Below, piece after piece: positions 55,143 to 63,933 of a DNA stretch of 64,000 bases (positions within the stretch are counted from its first letter, which is position 1; the number at the start of each line of letters is the position of its first letter). The position numbers and the translations under genes are program-made. Source of the stretch: Saccharopolyspora gloriosae (GTDB taxonomy: Bacteria; Actinomycetota; Actinomycetes; Mycobacteriales; Pseudonocardiaceae); assembly GCF_022828475.1 (NCBI RefSeq), contig NZ_CP059557.1, forward strand, positions 4,945,470-5,009,469, in the 5' to 3' direction. Under the pieces are notes generated by a model that ran no database searches, was not told the origin of the DNA, and was given only the letters and a program-made list of their open reading frames with translations.

Positions 55143-55922
55143 ATGAGCCACGAGTACGCGATTTCGGTGAACGACGTCGGCAAGACCTTCCGGTCGCGCG
55201 ACGGGCAGCACAACACCGTCCTGCGGGGGATGGACTTCCGCGTGCGCCCCGGGGAGTTCGTCTCCATCGTCGGTCAGTCCGGCAGCGGGAAGACGACCCT
55301 GCTCAAGACGATCTCCGGCCTCCAGGACCCCACGGAAGGCGAGATCCTGGTGAAGGGGCGCCCGATCAAGGAAGGGCTCGAGGACATCGCGATGGTGTTC
55401 CAGAGCCCGGTGCTGCTGCCGTGGCGCAACAACCTCGACAACGTGCTGCTGCCGCTGGAATTCCGCGGCACCCGCGACGCCGCCGCCGAGCGCTACGCCC
55501 GGGAGCTGCTGGAAATGGTGGGCCTGGGCGACCGGGCCACGCGGTACTCCTACGAGCTCAGCGGCGGCATGCAGCAGCGCGTCGCCATCTGCCGCGCCCT
55601 GGTGTCGCGCCCGGAGCTGCTGCTGATGGACGAACCGTTCGGCGCGCTCGACGCGATGACCCGGGACTCGATGAACTTCGAGATCCAGCGGATCTGGCGC
55701 ACCACCGGGTGCAGCGTCCTGTTCGTCACGCACAGCATCCCCGAGGCGGTGTGGCTGGCCGACCGGGTCGTTGTGGTCGGGGGCAAACCCGGCCGCATCG
55801 TCGCCGACGTCGAGATCGACCTGCCGCGGCCGCGCGGCAAGGAGCACCGGTTCTCCCCTGTCTTCTCCGAGTACGCGACCGAGATCGAGTCGCACATCGG
55901 CGTCACCACCGGCATCAGCTGA
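55143..55922 (+). CDS. ABC transporter ATPase, SsuB/TauB type
   Basis: 259 residues. Walker A GQSGSGKTT, Q-loop VFQSPVLLPWRNN, signature YELSGGMQQRVAICRAL, Walker B ELLLMDEPFGALD, H-loop LFVTHSIPEA. The LLPW after the Q-loop is the usual SsuB/TauB/ThiZ pattern. ATG 55143 is favoured by GGGAGAG; a GTG/ATG at 55119-55122 overlapping the previous stop is also in frame. Confidence 0.9.
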   Translation: MSHEYAISVNDVGKTFRSRDGQHNTVLRGMDFRVRPGEFVSIVGQSGSGKTTLLKTISGLQDPTEGEILVKGRPIKEGLEDIAMVFQSPVLLPWRNNLDNVLLPLEFRGTRDAAAERYARELLEMVGLGDRATRYSYELSGGMQQRVAICRALVSRPELLLMDEPFGALDAMTRDSMNFEIQRIWRTTGCSVLFVTHSIPEAVWLADRVVVVGGKPGRIVADVEIDLPRPRGKEHRFSPVFSEYATEIESHIGVTTGIS

Positions 55923-55947
55923 CCCGCTCACGACCCCGGAGGAACAC

Positions 55948-57603
55948 ATGTTGCACCTCACCGCGGACGACGCACTGGTCAAGCAGCACTACGGGCTCGA
56001 TGCCCGGCGCAGCTTGCTGTTCTCCGCGATCCGGCTCGACTCCCATCCGCTCGTCAGCCCGTTGATCGCGGAGCGCGGTGGTGAACGCACCTTGCTGGTC
56101 CGCCAGCAGGAGCAGGGCAACGCGCTCTCGGCGGGCGTGCCGAAGGAGCAGATCCGCTTCTACGCCCCGTGGGTGACGATCGATCCGCGGGTCGTCGCCG
56201 GCATCCCGGTGGCGGGATCGCTGACCGAGCTCGTCGCGGAGCTCGCCGACGACGGCCGAGTGCACCTCGCCGCGAACGTCGTGCTGGCCCACCATCGGGC
56301 GTTCGCCGCATCGGGCGCGCTGGAGGTGACCGTTGATGCGCAGCCCCCGACGCCGGTGGTCGCGCACGAGGTCGACACCACCGCCGTGCTGGCCCGGTTC
56401 GCCGAGTGGCGGGCCGGAGGGGCGCAGGTCGCGCGCAGGCTCATCGACGGTGTCGAGCACCTCGACGGGCTCGCCGCGGAACTCCCCGACGGCGAGGACA
56501 CCCGGTTCACGGCGCTCACCGCGCTGGCCCGCGAGCACGGTCTGGACGCGGTGCTGCTGGCCGCCACCCCCAACCACACCGAGGTCACCGGGCAGGGCCG
56601 GCCCGAGAACGCGGTCGCGGTGTGGCTGCCCGGCGCCGAACGCCTCGTCGTGCTCGCACCGGAGGGCACGTCCGGGCTGCCCGGCACCCCGATCGGCCGC
56701 CACGCCTCGTTCGGGGCCGCCGTCACCGAGCTGAGCCCGGGCGGGCGCATCGGGGTCGAGGAGGAGTTCATCGGGATCGGCTTCGCCCAGGAGCTGGAGC
56801 AGGCGGGCGGTGAGCTCATCGGCATCTCCGCGGCCCTCGGGCACTGGCGCGACGTCCGGGACCGCGAAGACCTCGCCTTCCAGATCATCGCCTCCCGGAC
56901 CAGCGTGTTCGCGATCGAGGCCGCGCTGGCGTGGGCGGAGCGGGGCATCGAGGACGGCCGGGAGTTCACCGAACTCGACATCTACGCCGTCTACCTCGAC
57001 AAGATCGTCGAGTTCCGGGACGAGAACGACATCCCGTTCGGCGTCGAGCCGTACTTCACGAACCTGCACTCGTCGAACCGGATGTTGTTCCCCGGACCGC
57101 CGGTGGACTTCCCGATCAACCGGGACACCACCTGCATCCAGCTCGACGCGGGCGTGCGGGTCGTGGCGGGCGGCGTCACCGTCGCCACCTCCGACATGGC
57201 CCGCTCGCTGCCCCGCACCGAGGGGGCGAAGGAGGCGTACGCGTTCTTCTTCGACGTCGTGCGGGACGGCATCATCGGACAGCTGCGGCCAGGCGTGGTG
57301 TGCCAGGACGTGCACGAGGGAACGCTGAAGTACTTGGCGCCGCACCTCGACCGGATGCGCCAGATCGGCGTGCTAGGCACCGAAGTCGACTTCAACACCG
57401 AGTACCGCAAGCGCAACGTCGGGCACCTGATGGGCAAGCAGGAGTCGTTCGCGAACGAGCTGCGCCCCGGCTACGAGCACGTCCTGCAGGTCGGTTCGTT
57501 CGGTGCCGCGGAGATCCCGTGGCGCTACGACAACGTCGCCATCGGCACCGAAGACCTCTGGTACGTCGGCCGGGACCGCACCTACATCGTGAGCCAGTGG
57601 TGA
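55948..57603 (+). CDS. M24 family (creatinase/aminopeptidase P-like) metallohydrolase
   Basis: 551 residues, longer than usual, with an extended N-terminal region (about 1-300) before the pita-bread domain. Metal-ligand candidates: two Asp in IQLDAGVRVVAGGVTVATSD, His in KRNVGHLMGKQES, and Glu in late strands. The domain also holds the unusual segment FTNLHSSNRMLFPGPPVDFP. Family activities include Xaa-Pro peptidase, creatinase and ectoine hydrolase. Transporter and RidA partners favour a small-molecule amidine/amide substrate over peptides (inference). GGAGGA precedes the ATG. Confidence 0.75.
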   Translation: MLHLTADDALVKQHYGLDARRSLLFSAIRLDSHPLVSPLIAERGGERTLLVRQQEQGNALSAGVPKEQIRFYAPWVTIDPRVVAGIPVAGSLTELVAELADDGRVHLAANVVLAHHRAFAASGALEVTVDAQPPTPVVAHEVDTTAVLARFAEWRAGGAQVARRLIDGVEHLDGLAAELPDGEDTRFTALTALAREHGLDAVLLAATPNHTEVTGQGRPENAVAVWLPGAERLVVLAPEGTSGLPGTPIGRHASFGAAVTELSPGGRIGVEEEFIGIGFAQELEQAGGELIGISAALGHWRDVRDREDLAFQIIASRTSVFAIEAALAWAERGIEDGREFTELDIYAVYLDKIVEFRDENDIPFGVEPYFTNLHSSNRMLFPGPPVDFPINRDTTCIQLDAGVRVVAGGVTVATSDMARSLPRTEGAKEAYAFFFDVVRDGIIGQLRPGVVCQDVHEGTLKYLAPHLDRMRQIGVLGTEVDFNTEYRKRNVGHLMGKQESFANELRPGYEHVLQVGSFGAAEIPWRYDNVAIGTEDLWYVGRDRTYIVSQW

Positions 57604-58073
57604 GCGCCGCCATGTCCGACATCCGCAGGCGACTCGCCGAACTGTCCCTGGAACTGCCGGTGCTCGGCCCGCCGAAGTACGCCTACGAGCCCGCCGTGCT
57701 GTCCGGGGAGCTGCTGCACGTCTCCGGCCAGATCTCCCGCACACCCGCGGGGGAGGTCCTCGGCGGCCGCCTGGGCGACGACGCGGACGTGCGCGCCGGC
57801 GTGACCGCCGCGAGGGTCTGCGCGCTGAACCTGCTGGCGCGCGTCGACGACGCGGTCGGTTTGGAGAACGTCGTGCGGGTGCTCAAGCTCAACGCCTGGG
57901 TGACGAGCACCCCGCACGCGATCGACCAGCCGGAAGTGGTCGACGGGGCCTCGCAGCTGTTGATCGACGTGCTCGGCGACGCCGGTCGGCACGCCCGGAC
58001 CGCCCTGCCCGCGCCGATCCTGCCGCAGGGCGCGCTGGTCGAGATCGACGCGACGGTGTCAGTCCGCACCTGA
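57600..58073 (+). CDS. RidA-family (YjgF/YER057c) protein
   Basis: 157 residues: LLHVSGQISRTPAGEVLGGR, AARVCALNLLARVDDAVGLE, VVRVLKLNAWVTSTP, and the C-terminal HARTALPAPILPQGALVEID with the Arg that binds the imine carboxylate. RidA proteins hydrolyse reactive enamines/imines. The GTG overlaps the M24 stop (GTGA). Presence at the end of this operon suggests the pathway forms an imine. A strong terminator follows. Confidence 0.88.
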   Translation: MSAAMSDIRRRLAELSLELPVLGPPKYAYEPAVLSGELLHVSGQISRTPAGEVLGGRLGDDADVRAGVTAARVCALNLLARVDDAVGLENVVRVLKLNAWVTSTPHAIDQPEVVDGASQLLIDVLGDAGRHARTALPAPILPQGALVEIDATVSVRT

Positions 58074-58078
58074 CGAAC

Positions 58079-58118
58079 ACGGGCCATCACGTGGCGACCG
58101 TGTCACGTGATGGCCCGT
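58079..58118 (+). terminator. Terminator of the ABC/M24/RidA operon
   Basis: ACGGGCCATCACGTG (58079-58093) pairs with CACGTGATGGCCCGT (58104-58118), a 15-bp perfect stem with a 10-nt loop, 5 nt after the RidA stop. Confidence 0.8.
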
Positions 58119-58187
58119 TGAGAAGGGGACGGGGCGACCTCGCACCTGTGTGCGGGGCCGCCCCGTTGGGTGGCAAGTACCTGCTGA

Positions 58188-58304
58188 TCAGGTCTCGTTG
58201 AACAGCAAACGGAACACGAGGTTGATGAGCACGCTCGTCACCACGCGAACTGCAAACCGCTCAGCGAACTTCTTGCGCTTGGGCCTGTTCTCCTCGTCGG
58301 CCAT
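58188..58304 (-). CDS. 38-residue basic/amphipathic small protein
   Basis: A short gene with a good ribosome site (AAGGGGCAGGG) before its ATG. It encodes an acidic start MADEENR, a basic KRKKFAERFAVRV stretch, and a hydrophobic C-terminal helix TSVLINLVFRLLFNET, then TGA. It looks like a membrane-associated amphipathic peptide; no family recognised. It lies on its own between the operon terminator and repeat copy E. Confidence 0.6.
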   Translation of the reverse strand: MADEENRPKRKKFAERFAVRVVTSVLINLVFRLLFNET

Positions 58305-58482
58305 GACCCTGCCCCTTCCACCGTGGGCTCAACCGAGCCCGAGGCCCCGGACCATTTCGGTCCGCGTCGCCCCACATCTGGTGCAGAGACACTGCTCGCA
58401 GTATGGGGTCCTTTCAGAATGATCTTGTGATCGTTGTCCTGTCAGCGGCGGAGCCGCTGAGCAGTGACCAGCTCGAGCAAGA

Positions 58483-58600
58483 TGACCACCGGCGGGTTCT
58501 CAGCGGCTTCCTCGCGAGGACAGCGATTTCGTGGTGTATGGACATACATGAGAAATCGATCCCGCAGCGAGGAAGCCGCTGAGGTTCCGCTGAGCGACCA
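58483..58600 (-). repeat. Dispersed structured intergenic repeat, copy E
   Basis: Outer arms 58499-58515 and 58567-58583 pair perfectly (CTCAGCGGCTTCCTCGC), again a different sequence from other copies. The inner hairpin is replaced by an unrelated one (GATTTC/GAAATC with TGTATG/CATACA). The GACGTGGGC/TATGxxx module is absent. It lies upstream of the 38-codon gene and downstream of peptidase E. Confidence 0.82.
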
Positions 58601-58671
58601 GCTACGCAGGCCATTCTGAAAGGGCTTTTAAGTCGCCGGGGTCGGAACGGCTCCAGGGCCGATCAGGTGGT

Positions 58672-59400
58672 TCAGCAGAGGTCGTAGCGGGGTGTGGTGC
58701 GCAGCAGGCCGGAGAGATCGGTGCCCGGGGCGAGGTCGTGCGCCGGTCCACGGCGGGTGAACATGCGGGTCTGCTGAGTGCCGCCCAGCTCGGCGCGCTG
58801 GTCGCGGACCCGCAGCCAAGCGCCCTCGCGGAGCCCGAGGACGGGGACGTCGTTGTGCTCCAGGAACTCGGTGAGGCGTTCGTCGCGGGTCTCGCCGCGG
58901 TGCGTGCTCGCCGGGTCGGGCGGCTGGTAGTGCGGGTTGATCTGGAAGGGCACCAATCCGAGCGCGGCGAACGAGGCTGGCTGCACGATCGGCATGTCGT
59001 TGCTGGTCCGCAGGCTCGGGCAGGCCACGTTGGTGCCCGCGCTGGAACCCAGGTAGGGAACTCCGGCGAGCACCGCGCGCCGCAGCTCCCGGATGAGCCC
59101 CTGGCGTTGCAGCGTCGCGAGCAGGCGGAACGTGTTGCCGCCACCGAGGAACACGGCCTCGGCCGCCGCGATGGCGCGCACCGGGTCGGCGGCGCGGTGC
59201 AGTCCGTCGACCTTGATGCCGATGGAGCTCAGCACCGAATGCACGGTGCGCGCGTAGTCGTCGAAGTCGCGGCGGGCGTAGGGCACGAACAGCATGCGTT
59301 CCCGGCCTGCCATCAGTTCCGTGATCGCGGGCAGCGCGTGCCCCAGGAAACCGGGCGACCCGTGCACTCGCGAACTCGACAGCAGGAGCAGCTGCACCAC
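58672..59400 (-). CDS. pepE: Peptidase E (alpha-aspartyl dipeptidase, S51)
   Basis: 242 residues. The catalytic Ser is in YLGSSAGTNVACP; EAVFLGGGNTFRLL, VQPASFAALGLVPFQINPHY and HRGETRDERLTEFL are the usual S51 segments supplying the Glu/His residues. It cleaves Asp-X dipeptides in the cytoplasm. The GTG start follows GGGAGAG. It is divergent from lhgO (86 bp). Confidence 0.9.
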   Translation of the reverse strand: MVQLLLLSSSRVHGSPGFLGHALPAITELMAGRERMLFVPYARRDFDDYARTVHSVLSSIGIKVDGLHRAADPVRAIAAAEAVFLGGGNTFRLLATLQRQGLIRELRRAVLAGVPYLGSSAGTNVACPSLRTSNDMPIVQPASFAALGLVPFQINPHYQPPDPASTHRGETRDERLTEFLEHNDVPVLGLREGAWLRVRDQRAELGGTQQTRMFTRRGPAHDLAPGTDLSGLLRTTPRYDLC

Positions 59401-59486
59401 GGCTCTCCCTCCCCGCGCCCGTGGACCGCAGCGAACCCTACCGTCGGCGCTGGAACGGGTGGGCCGGGACGGGCAGGATGACCGGC

Positions 59487-60686
59487 ATGGCCGAAGACGA
59501 CGTGACGATCATCGGCGGCGGCATCGTGGGCTTGGCGACGGCGCACGCGCTGCTGCGAGCGGGCACCGGCAGGCGGATCACGGTCCTGGAGAAGGAAACC
59601 TCGGTGGGGGCGCACCAGACCGGTCACAACTCCGGAGTCCTCCACAGTGGACTCTATTACCCGCCGGGCAGCGCGAAGGCCCGGTTCGCGCGGGCCGGAG
59701 CGGAGGAGATGTACCGGTTCTGCGAGGAGCACGGCGTCCCCGTCCGGCGCATCGGGAAGCTCGTCGTGGCGACCCGGCCCGAGCAGCTGCCACGACTGGC
59801 CGAACTCGCCCGGCGCGGCGCGGCCAACGGCGTTCGACTGTCCGAACTGGACGATTCGGGGATCGCCGAGCGGGAACCTCGGGTTCGCGGCTTGCGGGCA
59901 CTGCTGGTGCCGGATGCGGGCATCACGGATTTCGGCGAAGTGTGCCGAGTGCTCGCCGAACGGCTGGCCGAGCAGGACGTGCGGGTGCTGCGGGGCACCG
60001 AGCTGCTCGCCGCTCGGCGGGACGGGGATCGGCTGGTGCTCACCACCACGACCGGCGAGATCCGCACCCGGCTGGCGGTGAACTGCGCGGGACTGCACAG
60101 CGACACCGTGGCCGAACTCGCCGGGACCCGGCCCGCCGCGCGGATCCTGCCGTTCCGCGGCGAGTACTACGAGACGACTCCGGCCCGCCACGACCTGGTG
60201 CGCGCCCTGGTGTATCCGGTGCCCGATCCGGCGTTCCCGTTCCTCGGCGTGCACTTCACGCGCATGATCGACGGCGGACTGCACGTGGGTCCGAACGCGG
60301 TCCCGGCGCTGGCCCGCGAAGGCTACGACTGGCGAACCTGGTCCGCCTCGCACCTGCGGCGACTGCTCGGCGACCCCGGACTGCGTTCACTGGCGAAGCG
60401 CTACTGGCGCACCGGCGCGGCGGAGATCGCGCGCTCCGCCGCGAAACCGCTGTTCGTCCGAGCCGCACGCGAACTGCTGCCGCAGCTGCGCGGCGCCGAC
60501 CTGGTGCCCGCCGCAGCGGGCGTCCGAGCACAGGCAGTGCGCCCGGACGGCACCCTCGTAGACGACTTCCTGGTGCACGAGGACGAACGCTGGATCCACG
60601 TCCTCAATGCCCCGTCCCCGGCCGCAACAGCCTCACTGCGCATCGGCACCGACATCGCCGAACGAGTGACCACCCACCTCAGCTGA
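59487..60686 (+). CDS. lhgO: L-2-hydroxyglutarate oxidase-like FAD oxidoreductase
   Basis: 399 residues of the D-amino-acid-oxidase/LhgO superfamily. FAD motif VTIIGGGIVGLATAHALLRAG, then KETSVGAHQTGHNSGVLHSG (the HNSGVxH signature of L-2-hydroxyglutarate oxidases), LYYPPGSAKARF, and RGEYYET. The C-terminus VLNAPSPAATASLRIGTDIA is complete. It oxidises L-2-hydroxyglutarate to 2-oxoglutarate. ATG 59487 has AGGATG upstream; ATG 59478 is alternative. Confidence 0.88.
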   Translation: MAEDDVTIIGGGIVGLATAHALLRAGTGRRITVLEKETSVGAHQTGHNSGVLHSGLYYPPGSAKARFARAGAEEMYRFCEEHGVPVRRIGKLVVATRPEQLPRLAELARRGAANGVRLSELDDSGIAEREPRVRGLRALLVPDAGITDFGEVCRVLAERLAEQDVRVLRGTELLAARRDGDRLVLTTTTGEIRTRLAVNCAGLHSDTVAELAGTRPAARILPFRGEYYETTPARHDLVRALVYPVPDPAFPFLGVHFTRMIDGGLHVGPNAVPALAREGYDWRTWSASHLRRLLGDPGLRSLAKRYWRTGAAEIARSAAKPLFVRAARELLPQLRGADLVPAAAGVRAQAVRPDGTLVDDFLVHEDERWIHVLNAPSPAATASLRIGTDIAERVTTHLS

Positions 60687-60782
60687 AAACGACCACACCG
60701 CCCGCCGGCGCGAAGCACATCGGTTCATCAGCGGCAGCACCCATGCTTTCCAACGAAGCCGCCCCTGCGGCGATAGCCGAAT

Positions 60783-60960
60783 CCGTACGGCCGAAGGCCG
60801 TGCTTGTATGCGCGTCAGCGCATAACCCACGTCGAGAAGGTGACCACCGGCGGGTTCTCAGTGGCCTTCTCGCGAGGACGGCTTTTTCCCTCGTGGCGGA
60901 GCCACCAGGGAAAAAGATCCCGCAGCGAGAAGGCCACTGAGGTTCCGCTACCCGACCACC
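60783..60960 (-). repeat. Dispersed structured intergenic repeat, copy F
   Basis: Full-length copy in minus orientation. Arms 60857-60873 and 60925-60941 pair perfectly over 17 bp; the inner hairpin pairs TTTTTCCC/GGGAAAAA; the TATGCGC/GCGCATA and CGGCCGAAGGCCG hairpins are present. It lies between the convergent lhgO and holin-like genes. Confidence 0.87.
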
Positions 60961-60982
60961 CAAGAAAAACGAGCCGTGGAAC

Positions 60983-61429
60983 TCAGTAGTACCCGCGATC
61001 CCGGTAGTCACGGTATTCGCGATACTCACGCTCCCGCTTCTCAGCAGAGTTGATGGCGATCCGGCGCACCACCCCGTGCAGCGCACTGCTGACGATGGTG
61101 ACGATCAACGCGCCCCAGAACGCCGCCCAGAACCCGTCCACGTGGAACGGCAGGTTCAGCTCCCCGGCGACGTACCCGGAGAGCCAGAACAGCAGCGCGT
61201 TCACCACGAGCCCGAACAGCCCGAGCGTGAGCAGGTACAGCAGGCAGCCGAAGGTCTTCGCGATCGGCTTCAGGACCGCGTTGACCACGCCGACCACGAT
61301 CGCGACCACCAGCAGGGTGACGATCTTCGTCCCGGTGTCGGTGTTCGCGTCGCCGAGCTGGATGCCGGGCAGCAGCGTGGTCGCCCACACGGCGACCGCG
61401 GTGATCAGGATGTGCAGCAATACCGTCAC
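60983..61429 (-). CDS. Phage-holin-4_2 family (PF04020-like) membrane protein
   Basis: 148 residues. Four membrane helices: LLHILITAVAVWATTLLPGI, IVTLLVVAIVVGVVNAVLKP, LYLLTLGLFGLVVNALLFWL, and FWAAFWGALIVTIVSSALHG, then a Tyr/Arg-rich tail EREYREYRDYRDRGYY. VNAVLKPIAK and LFGLVVNALLFWL are hallmarks of this chromosomal, non-phage membrane family of unknown role. The GTG start follows GGGAGGGG. The charged tail repeat is unusual. Confidence 0.85.
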   Translation of the reverse strand: MTVLLHILITAVAVWATTLLPGIQLGDANTDTGTKIVTLLVVAIVVGVVNAVLKPIAKTFGCLLYLLTLGLFGLVVNALLFWLSGYVAGELNLPFHVDGFWAAFWGALIVTIVSSALHGVVRRIAINSAEKREREYREYRDYRDRGYY

Positions 61430-61529
61430 GAGATGCCCCTCCCGAGTTCGCCGTTGATCTAGACGGCGAACCGTACCGTTCCGGCGCGAGCCGGTTCCGG
61501 CCCGCCGCGAGACCACAAGAAACGCCTGA

Positions 61530-62510
61530 TCAGGCGAATATCTCGTCCGTCAGGTCGCGGATCGCGTCGGCGCGGGCACGCCGCTCGGCCTGTTCGTAGG
61601 CGTCCACGAAGCGGAACACGAGTCCTTCGCGCAGCCCCCACGGGCACAGGTCCAGCTCGTCCACGCCGATGGCGCGCAGCAGCGCGTCGGCGGCGACCGC
61701 TCCGGCCAGGATGCGCCGGGCTCTGCTGCGGGACACGCCGGGCAGCTTGGCCCGTTCGGCTTGGCCGAGCGCGGCGAGCTGGGGAATCCACCGCTTCAGG
61801 TTCTCCCGCGCCAGGTTGTCGGGGTGCCGCACCAGGCGCTTCTCGGAGCTCGCGGCGAGCACGGCCAGCTGCCGCAGCACCTTCGACTGCGCGACGGTGT
61901 GGCCGAGGTCCCGTTCGGCGATCCGCGCCAGCGCGGGCGGGGCGAGCCGCTCCACCGCCGCGCGCAGCGCCTCGACCTGGTCGGGCGGCGGCGGGTCGGT
62001 GGGCAGGTATTCGCGGGTGAGCCGGGCCGCGCCCATCGGCAGCGACACCACCTGGTCCGGGGTCTGCCCCGATCCGGTGGCGACTTCGGCGGTACCGCCG
62101 CCGATGTCCACGGTGGTCAGCGGCGTGCCGTTCTTGCCGTGCCAGCGGCGGGCGGCGTGGAAGCAGAGCGCGGCTTCGGCGTGCGGGGTCATCGATCCGA
62201 TGCGGGTGCCCGCCGCGATGGTGAGGCGCTCCCGGAGTTCGGCGCCGTTCTTGGCGTCGCGCACGGCGGCGGTCCCGAAGGCCACCAGCGGCCCGCGCAG
62301 TTCCGTTCCGACGGCGCGCACGCAGTCCTCGACGGCGCGCACGGCCCGCGCCATGCCCTCTTCGGTCACCGAGCCATCGGCACGGGTGTGCTCGGCGAGG
62401 CGGGTGCGCGCCTTGTGGCTCCAGGTGGCGCGCGGCAGGCGCCCGCGGTCGAGGTCGACCAGTTCCAGGCGTGCCGCAGTGGAACCGATGTCCAGAAGTC
62501 CGAGCCTCAT
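61530..62510 (-). CDS. ppx: Exopolyphosphatase/guanosine pentaphosphate phosphohydrolase (Ppx/GppA)
   Basis: 326 residues, ASKHA fold. First nucleotide motif RLGLLDIGSTAARLELVD, catalytic Glu region AVEDCVRAVGTEL and HAEAALCFHAARR, second phosphate motif TTVDIGGGTAEVATG, then VSLPMGAARLTREYL. It degrades polyphosphate and/or pppGpp. The short form lacks the C-terminal HD domain, as in actinobacterial Ppx. GAGGGTGG precedes the ATG. Confidence 0.9.
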   Translation of the reverse strand: MRLGLLDIGSTAARLELVDLDRGRLPRATWSHKARTRLAEHTRADGSVTEEGMARAVRAVEDCVRAVGTELRGPLVAFGTAAVRDAKNGAELRERLTIAAGTRIGSMTPHAEAALCFHAARRWHGKNGTPLTTVDIGGGTAEVATGSGQTPDQVVSLPMGAARLTREYLPTDPPPPDQVEALRAAVERLAPPALARIAERDLGHTVAQSKVLRQLAVLAASSEKRLVRHPDNLARENLKRWIPQLAALGQAERAKLPGVSRSRARRILAGAVAADALLRAIGVDELDLCPWGLREGLVFRFVDAYEQAERRARADAIRDLTDEIFA

Positions 62511-62817
62511 ACCACCCTCACGTGTAGTCCTGACGGGCCGTCGCGCCGTACGGCGAACACCTGGGAGCAGCAATCCAGAACCATCGACATGTCCGAATCA
62601 TGCCGTACGCACAGGGTTTGTTCATCGCCCGTTCGGATTTTCTTGATCCGTAATTGATGTCACTCCTCTACTTAGCACTACCGGTGTCACACGAGCGGTG
62701 TTAAAAAAAGGGGGTCCCGAGACCGTGCTACCCGGCGGTAACATCGGGGTGACCCGGCGACGCGGCTGGTACGCGATGGGCGCGGCCGCTCGCTCGCCAG
62801 CGACGGAGAGGACCACC
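62511..62817. other. Divergent promoter region
   Basis: 307 bp between divergent ppx and the LLM gene. A+T-rich blocks at about 62635-62690 and a run of seven A at 62704-62710 suggest promoters; no gene or clear operator seen. Confidence 0.4.
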
Positions 62818-63864
62818 ATGCGCATCGGGATGCCGCTGAACTACAGCGGGGGCTTCAAAGAAACCGTGGACGAACTGGCGACCTACGAGAAGGCCGGGCT
62901 GGACATCGTCTACGTAGCCGAAGCCTACTCGTTCGACGCGGTCAGCCAGATGGGCTTCATCGCCGCCCGCACCGAGCGGCTCGAGGTCGCCTCCGGAATT
63001 CTGCAGATCTACACCCGTACGCCCACCCTCACCGCCATGACCGCCGCGGGACTGGACTTCGTCTCCAACGGCCGCTTCACCCTGGGCATCGGCGCCTCCG
63101 GGCCGCAGGTCATCGAAGGGTTCCACGGCGTGCCCTACAACGCGCCGCTGGGCCGGACCCGAGAACTGGTCGACATCTGCCGCCAGGTGTGGCGCCGCGA
63201 ACGCGTCCAGCACGAGGGCAAGAACTACCAGATTCCGCTGCCCGAAGGTCAGGGCACGGGCCTGGGCAAACCGCTCAAGCTCATCAACCACCCGGTGCGC
63301 CCCAACATCCCGATCATGATCGCGGCCATCGGCCCGAAGAACGTCGCCATGGTCGCCGAGATCGGTGACGCCTGGGAGCCGATCTTCTACGTGCCGGAGA
63401 AGGCCGGCGAGGTCTGGGGCGAATCGCTGGCCGCGGGCAAGGCCAAGCGCAACCCCGAACTGGGCGAGCTCGACGTCGTCGGCCAGGCCCCGCTGGCCAT
63501 CGGTGACGACGTCGACGCCCTCGTCGACTCGATGCGCCCGATGCTCGCCCTCTACATCGGCGGCATGGGTGCGAAGGGCAAGAACTTCTACAACGACCTC
63601 GCCTGCCGCTACGGCTACGAAGCGGAGGCCGCGGAGATCCAGGACCTCTACCTGGCGGGCAAGAAGGACGAGGCCGCGGCGAAGGTGCCCGACGACCTCG
63701 TCGCCAAGAGCACCCTCATCGGCTCCGAGGGCCACGTGCGGGAGCGGCTCGCGGCGTTCAAGGAGTCCGGCGTGACCACGATGAACGTCACTCCCCTCGC
63801 GGGCAGCTTCGAGGAGCGCACCACGCTCATCGAGAAGATCCGCAAGATCGCCGACGAGATCTGA
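62818..63864 (+). CDS. LLM-class F420-dependent oxidoreductase
   Basis: 348 residues, luciferase-like TIM barrel: RIGMPLNYSGGFKETVDELA, KAGLDIVYVAEAYSFDAVSQ, SGILQIYTRTPTLTAMTAAG, GRFTLGIGASGPQVIEGFHG, VPYNAPLGRTRELVDICRQVW. This matches the F420-dependent LLM subfamily common in actinobacteria. Substrate unknown. GGAGAGGA precedes the ATG. Confidence 0.87.
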   Translation: MRIGMPLNYSGGFKETVDELATYEKAGLDIVYVAEAYSFDAVSQMGFIAARTERLEVASGILQIYTRTPTLTAMTAAGLDFVSNGRFTLGIGASGPQVIEGFHGVPYNAPLGRTRELVDICRQVWRRERVQHEGKNYQIPLPEGQGTGLGKPLKLINHPVRPNIPIMIAAIGPKNVAMVAEIGDAWEPIFYVPEKAGEVWGESLAAGKAKRNPELGELDVVGQAPLAIGDDVDALVDSMRPMLALYIGGMGAKGKNFYNDLACRYGYEAEAAEIQDLYLAGKKDEAAAKVPDDLVAKSTLIGSEGHVRERLAAFKESGVTTMNVTPLAGSFEERTTLIEKIRKIADEI

Positions 63865-63933
63865 TCCGCTTGGCGGCCGGGCGCGTCACCGCGCCCGGCC
63901 ATCGGCGAGGCCGGACCACCGCTCGCGTCGAGC

